From JBBECF01 sp040881945 (lineage in GTDB: Bacteria; Pseudomonadota; Alphaproteobacteria; Dongiales; Dongiaceae): a DNA stretch of 8,325 bases. A program made the translations under genes and the position numbers. This document shows, piece after piece, positions 5,993-8,325 of this stretch (within the stretch, counting starts at the first letter, position 1; every line of letters begins with the position of its first letter). The stretch is from the NCBI GenBank assembly GCA_040881945.1, contig JBBECF010000014.1, forward strand, positions 1 to 8,325. Direction: 5' to 3'. Under the pieces are notes generated by a model. That model was not told the DNA's origin, made no database searches, and saw only the letters and a list, made by a program, of their open reading frames with translations.

Positions 5993-6307
5993 ATGAAGAC
6001 ATTGCATCTCATGGCAGCTCTCGTTCTCGCCGGTCTTCTTGCCGGGCCGATGGCGGCCTGTTCCAGCACGTCAACGCGTGAAAGCACGGGCGAGTACCTC
6101 GACGACTCGGCCGTCAGCAACAAGGTGCGCGCCGAGTTTATCGGCGACAAGGATCTGAACATCTTTCAGATCGACGTCACGACCTACAAGGGTGTCGTTC
6201 AGTTGAGCGGCTTCGTGAACTCGGCGTCCATCAAGGCGCGCGCCGGAGCGGTGGCTGCCGGTGTCGAAGGGGTCAAGGAGGTCCGCAACAACCTCATCGT
6301 CAAGTAG
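5993..6307 (+). CDS. BON-domain lipoprotein
   Basis: 104-residue exported protein. The signal peptide (residues 1-22) ends MAAC, so Cys23 is the likely acylated residue. A BON domain follows (about 38-104): VSNKVRAEFIGDKDLNIFQIDVTTYKGVVQLSGFVNS... through VEGVKEVRNNLIVK, the standard alpha-beta unit with the GVVQLSGFV strand and the VxxVxNxLxV ending. BON domains in OsmY-type proteins are thought to bind phospholipid or stabilise membranes in the periplasm during osmotic stress. GGGAGA lies 6 nt before the ATG. The length suits a single-BON lipoprotein. Inverted repeat copy B starts 65 nt after its stop. No strong promoter was identified upstream; a weak TTGAAG/AACATG pair with 17-bp spacing exists at about 5930-5956. 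Confidence 0.94.
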   Translation: MKTLHLMAALVLAGLLAGPMAACSSTSTRESTGEYLDDSAVSNKVRAEFIGDKDLNIFQIDVTTYKGVVQLSGFVNSASIKARAGAVAAGVEGVKEVRNNLIVK

Positions 6308-6371
6308 GCGGAGGCGGTTCCGGGCCCTATGCCGGCCGCTGAGGCCCCGCCAGGCGATCGGGCCGCCTCAA

Positions 6372-6425
6372 TTCCACCGCTGCGGGTGCCGTCCCAATTC
6401 CGGCCGGAGTGTCCGCTTTAGGACA
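6372..6425 (-). repeat. Inverted repeat copy B (54 nt)
   Basis: On the minus strand it begins TGTCCTAAAGCGGACACTCC and matches copy A (4721-4774) at 47 of 54 positions without gaps, in opposite orientation. Its outer end also contains the short palindrome TGTCC-6-GGACA (6410-6425), which is degraded in copy A. No matching target-site duplication is obvious: GCGC lies outside copy A and GCAC outside copy B. Confidence 0.85.
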
Positions 6426-6490
6426 GCACCCGCCGTGCGCGAGGTGCTACATCGGCGAACGTCCCGTCAACTCACTTGAGGTCGAACACC

Positions 6491-6853
6491 ATGTCCACGA
6501 CAAAAACGATCCGCCTTGTCGGCCCGGTTGCCGGCATTCTCGTTGCCGTCGGGCTCGCGGCCGGGGCCGCGCGCGCCGACACCAACCAGGAGATTGCGTA
6601 CAAGGACTATTACAGCGCCATCCATTCCGTGGTGCTGTGCGACGAGCGCAAATTCGATCAGCCGGCCCACGCCAAGATGGCGCGGGTGATCGACGAGAAG
6701 ATCAACTACGATATCGGCGCCGGCCGGCGGCTGACCCTGATCGAGCAGGCCAAGAGCGACGTCTACAAGCTGGTCTGGAAGAAGGGTTGTACCAGCGAGC
6801 CGGTCGGCCGACTGCTCGGCGTGTTCCACGCCGAACTCGAGCCGGCGCTCTAA
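6491..6853 (+). CDS. Periplasmic protein of unknown family with two cysteines
   Basis: 120-residue product with a typical Sec signal peptide: basic start (MSTTKTIRL), hydrophobic core, and an AxA site before residue 30 (AGAARA|DTNQ). The mature protein is about 91 residues, largely helical in appearance, with Cys50 (VVLCDERKF) and Cys100 (KKGCTSEP) that probably form a disulfide. It is rich in charged residues (KMARVIDEKINYDIG, LIEQAKSDVYKLVWKKG). I do not recognise the family. ATG 6491 is chosen over TTG 6476 because GAGG lies 10 nt upstream of the ATG and the signal peptide begins there. It sits between repeat copy B and a glycine-zipper lipoprotein gene, all on the plus strand, so an envelope role is likely but not proven. 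Confidence 0.85.
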   Translation: MSTTKTIRLVGPVAGILVAVGLAAGAARADTNQEIAYKDYYSAIHSVVLCDERKFDQPAHAKMARVIDEKINYDIGAGRRLTLIEQAKSDVYKLVWKKGCTSEPVGRLLGVFHAELEPAL

Positions 6854-7047
6854 TAGCCCCTACCCCGGCCCTCCCGGGCGCGCGGGGGGGGGTCGGCGGC
6901 GAACCCTAGGAGGGTGGCGGGCTGCGAGGCGTCATGCCCGCAAGTCTCAAACCGCAGAACACACACGGCAAAGTATTTCTGAAATCACCGATGCGGGCTG
7001 TCGCCGTCGGCCCGCGATCTCGCAAACCCCGTCTTTGGAGGCAAATC

Positions 7048-7290
7048 ATGAAACGGATCACCTTGGCGGCCGTCCTTTTGTTCTCGCTGAGCGCGCTCGG
7101 CGCGTGCGGCAGCAGCACCGGCGATCGCGCCATAAGCGGCGCCGGAATCGGCGCCGGAGTCGGGGCGCTGGGCGGACTTCTGGTCGGCGCTCCCCTTGAG
7201 GGCGCGCTGATCGGCGGCGCCGTCGGCGCCGGCACCGGCGCGCTCACCGATAAAGACCAAATCAATCTCGGCAAGCCGATTTGGCGGTAG
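7048..7290 (+). CDS. Glycine-zipper lipoprotein
   Basis: 80-residue protein with a lipoprotein signal ending LGAC (Cys20). The mature part is dominated by glycine-zipper spacing: GAGIGAGVGALGGLLVGAP and ALIGGAVGAGTGALT give GxxxGxxxG patterns in two hydrophobic segments separated by PLEG, the layout of the two-helix glycine-zipper families. Such proteins associate with membranes and are often envelope-stress related (compare SlyB/Pcp-type lipoproteins, which are longer). A short polar tail (DKDQINLGKPIWR) ends the protein. TTGGAGG is 6 nt before the ATG, a very strong ribosome binding site that fixes this start over the in-frame upstream ATG at 6934. The 194 bp before it hold no recognisable gene. 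Confidence 0.88.
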   Translation: MKRITLAAVLLFSLSALGACGSSTGDRAISGAGIGAGVGALGGLLVGAPLEGALIGGAVGAGTGALTDKDQINLGKPIWR

Positions 7291-7334
7291 GCCGCTCACG
7301 TCCAAGACAACGTCGGCAGACAATGGAGGTTACA

Positions 7335-7811
7335 ATGTTTCAATCTGCCAAGATCCTACGAGCGCTCGTCGCTACCCTCGCCCTTTCCATGGCGGCTGTA
7401 GTGGCTGGATGCGCGGAACAAGCATCGCCGCCGCCGCAGGCTGCCGCGGCGACCGGTCCCGAGTTGGCCGGCGCCTGGTACCAGGTTTACTTCGACACCG
7501 ACAGTGTCGAGATCAACGCGAGAGGGCAGACGATCGTCAAGACCGTGGCCTATGTCGTAGCAAACGCCGGCCCGACGCGCGTGACGGTGATCGGCCGGAC
7601 CGATCGCGTCGGCGCCCCGCCCGACAACATGGCTCTGGCGCATCGACGGGCAGGTGCGATCCGCGATGCGCTCATCAACGCCGGGGTGCCGGCCGCCCAC
7701 ATCGACACGAGCTGGACCGGCGAAGGCAAGCAAGCGGTAACGACGGCCGACGATGCCGCCGAACCACGCAACCGGGTCGTCGACATCACTGTGGTCAAGG
7801 TGCCTGGTTGA
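7335..7811 (+). CDS. Compact OmpA-family lipoprotein
   Basis: 158-residue protein. The signal peptide ends VAGC (Cys26), then a short Pro/Ala linker (SPPPQAAAATGPELAG). An OmpA C-terminal-like domain fills residues about 46-158: YQVYFDTDSVEIN at the start, VIGRTDRVGAPPDNMALAHRRAGAIRDALI in the middle, and EPRNRVVDITVV at the end. The Asp of GRTDRVG and the Arg of RNRVV correspond to the peptidoglycan-binding pair. The usual GHTD is GRTD here and NRRV is NRVV, so binding may be altered. GGAGGT stands 5 nt before ATG 7335, deciding this start over ATG 7323. It is a second OmpA-domain lipoprotein in the window, shorter than that at 3639-4478 and not a close copy of it. It is 44 nt downstream of the glycine-zipper gene and probably co-transcribed. 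Confidence 0.92.
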   Translation: MFQSAKILRALVATLALSMAAVVAGCAEQASPPPQAAAATGPELAGAWYQVYFDTDSVEINARGQTIVKTVAYVVANAGPTRVTVIGRTDRVGAPPDNMALAHRRAGAIRDALINAGVPAAHIDTSWTGEGKQAVTTADDAAEPRNRVVDITVVKVPG

Positions 7812-7957
7812 CCGTGATCGGGGGCTGGTAACGGTCGGATAGCGAAGCCGGCGACGCAGAACACGGGCGAACCGGACCGCGAGCCATAACGTGACGGGTC
7901 TGGTCCTTTTCGGCGTGAATTTCGGTTGGCATGCAAAATCGAAGGGGAGTTCTCCAC

Positions 7958-8325
7958 ATGATTGCCAAATCTTGCCGTTTCCTGAAAGCAAACGTTCGAG
8001 CGACCGCTGTGCTGGCGGGCCTGATCGTGGCCGCCTGTGGGCCACAGTTCTCGTCGCCAGAGGAGGTGCAGACGAGCAATCCGAGCGTTACCTACAAGTA
8101 TCGCAATGACCAGGAGTTGGTTCAGGCCAACGCGAGCGCGGCGACATTCTGCAATCGGTATCAATCCGTGCCGCGAACGGCGAATTTCGCGACCGATCAG
8201 GATGGCAGCAGGCTCGTCATCTTCGAATGTGTGCCGCCGTCGGGGGCCCCGCCGCTGCAATATAATCCCAATCTCACCTACAACTATCGGACAGACCAGG
8301 AGCTGCTGGACGCGTCGCGGAATGC
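7958..8325 (+). CDS. Lipoprotein with internally repeated domain, C-terminus beyond window
   Basis: 122 codons are present before the right edge. The signal peptide has a basic start (MIAKSCRFLKANVR), a hydrophobic core and lipobox VAAC with Cys27. The mature part carries a repeated unit: NPSVTYKYRNDQEL (from residue 41) and NPNLTYNYRTDQEL (from residue 103), 62 residues apart, with 11 of the first 20 positions identical. The first unit contains two cysteines, Cys65 (TFCNRY) and Cys91 (FECVP), perhaps a disulfide per repeat. GGGGAG lies 10 nt upstream of the ATG. I do not recognise a named family. It follows the OmpA-family gene after 146 bp, in which no gene or clear terminator is seen. The number of repeats and the true length cannot be known from this window. 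Confidence 0.85.
   Translation, partial: MIAKSCRFLKANVRATAVLAGLIVAACGPQFSSPEEVQTSNPSVTYKYRNDQELVQANASAATFCNRYQSVPRTANFATDQDGSRLVIFECVPPSGAPPLQYNPNLTYNYRTDQELLDASRN

Noticed and set aside
6857..6910. GC-rich stretch with a 9-G run after the periplasmic protein gene, considered as a terminator or dispersed repeat
   Set aside because: No clean stem and no T-tract; only a weak resemblance to intergenic palindromic repeats.
1..8325. CRISPR arrays, tRNA or rRNA genes, toxin-antitoxin pairs, phage genes
   Set aside because: No spaced direct repeats, no cloverleaf-like sequences and no recognisable proteins of these classes were found by reading.

Overview
The window is GC-rich DNA with the gene style of an alphaproteobacterium. 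Signs are GC-biased codons, an ApaG/FolE/TrkH/ArgE block, DUF3309 and CsbD small proteins, and many small lipoproteins. A Rhodospirillales- or Hyphomicrobiales-like host is an inference; no rRNA, tRNA or other lineage marker is present.

Left part (1-4650, all minus strand). Reading right to left, an OmpA-family lipoprotein gene has its own promoter, a leader with three 10-bp repeats, and a clean intrinsic terminator. It is followed by a probable housekeeping operon: apaG, folE (GTP cyclohydrolase I), trkH (potassium uptake channel subunit) and argE (acetylornithine deacetylase, cut by the left window edge). trkH and argE overlap by an ATGA junction.

Middle part (about 4650-6430). A scarred intergenic zone holds a decayed IS1380-family transposase relic. 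After it, on the plus strand, come a probably frameshifted CsbD-family stress gene, a 48-residue single-span membrane protein, an 18-bp hairpin, a 54-residue DUF3309 membrane peptide and a BON-domain lipoprotein. The whole set is bracketed by two 54-nt inverted copies of an unidentified repeat (4721-4774 and 6372-6425; 47 of 54 positions identical without gaps). They are placed like terminal inverted repeats, with matching outer ends.

Right part (6430-8325, plus strand). A series of short exported proteins follows, mostly with good Shine-Dalgarno sites: a periplasmic protein of unknown family with two cysteines, a glycine-zipper lipoprotein, a compact OmpA-family lipoprotein, and a lipoprotein with an internally repeated domain that runs off the right edge.

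Taken together, the plus-strand half looks like an accessory island of cell-envelope and stress proteins (membrane peptides, BON, glycine zipper, peptidoglycan-binding OmpA domains) beside a conserved metabolic and transport operon. No complete mobile element, CRISPR array or RNA gene was seen.
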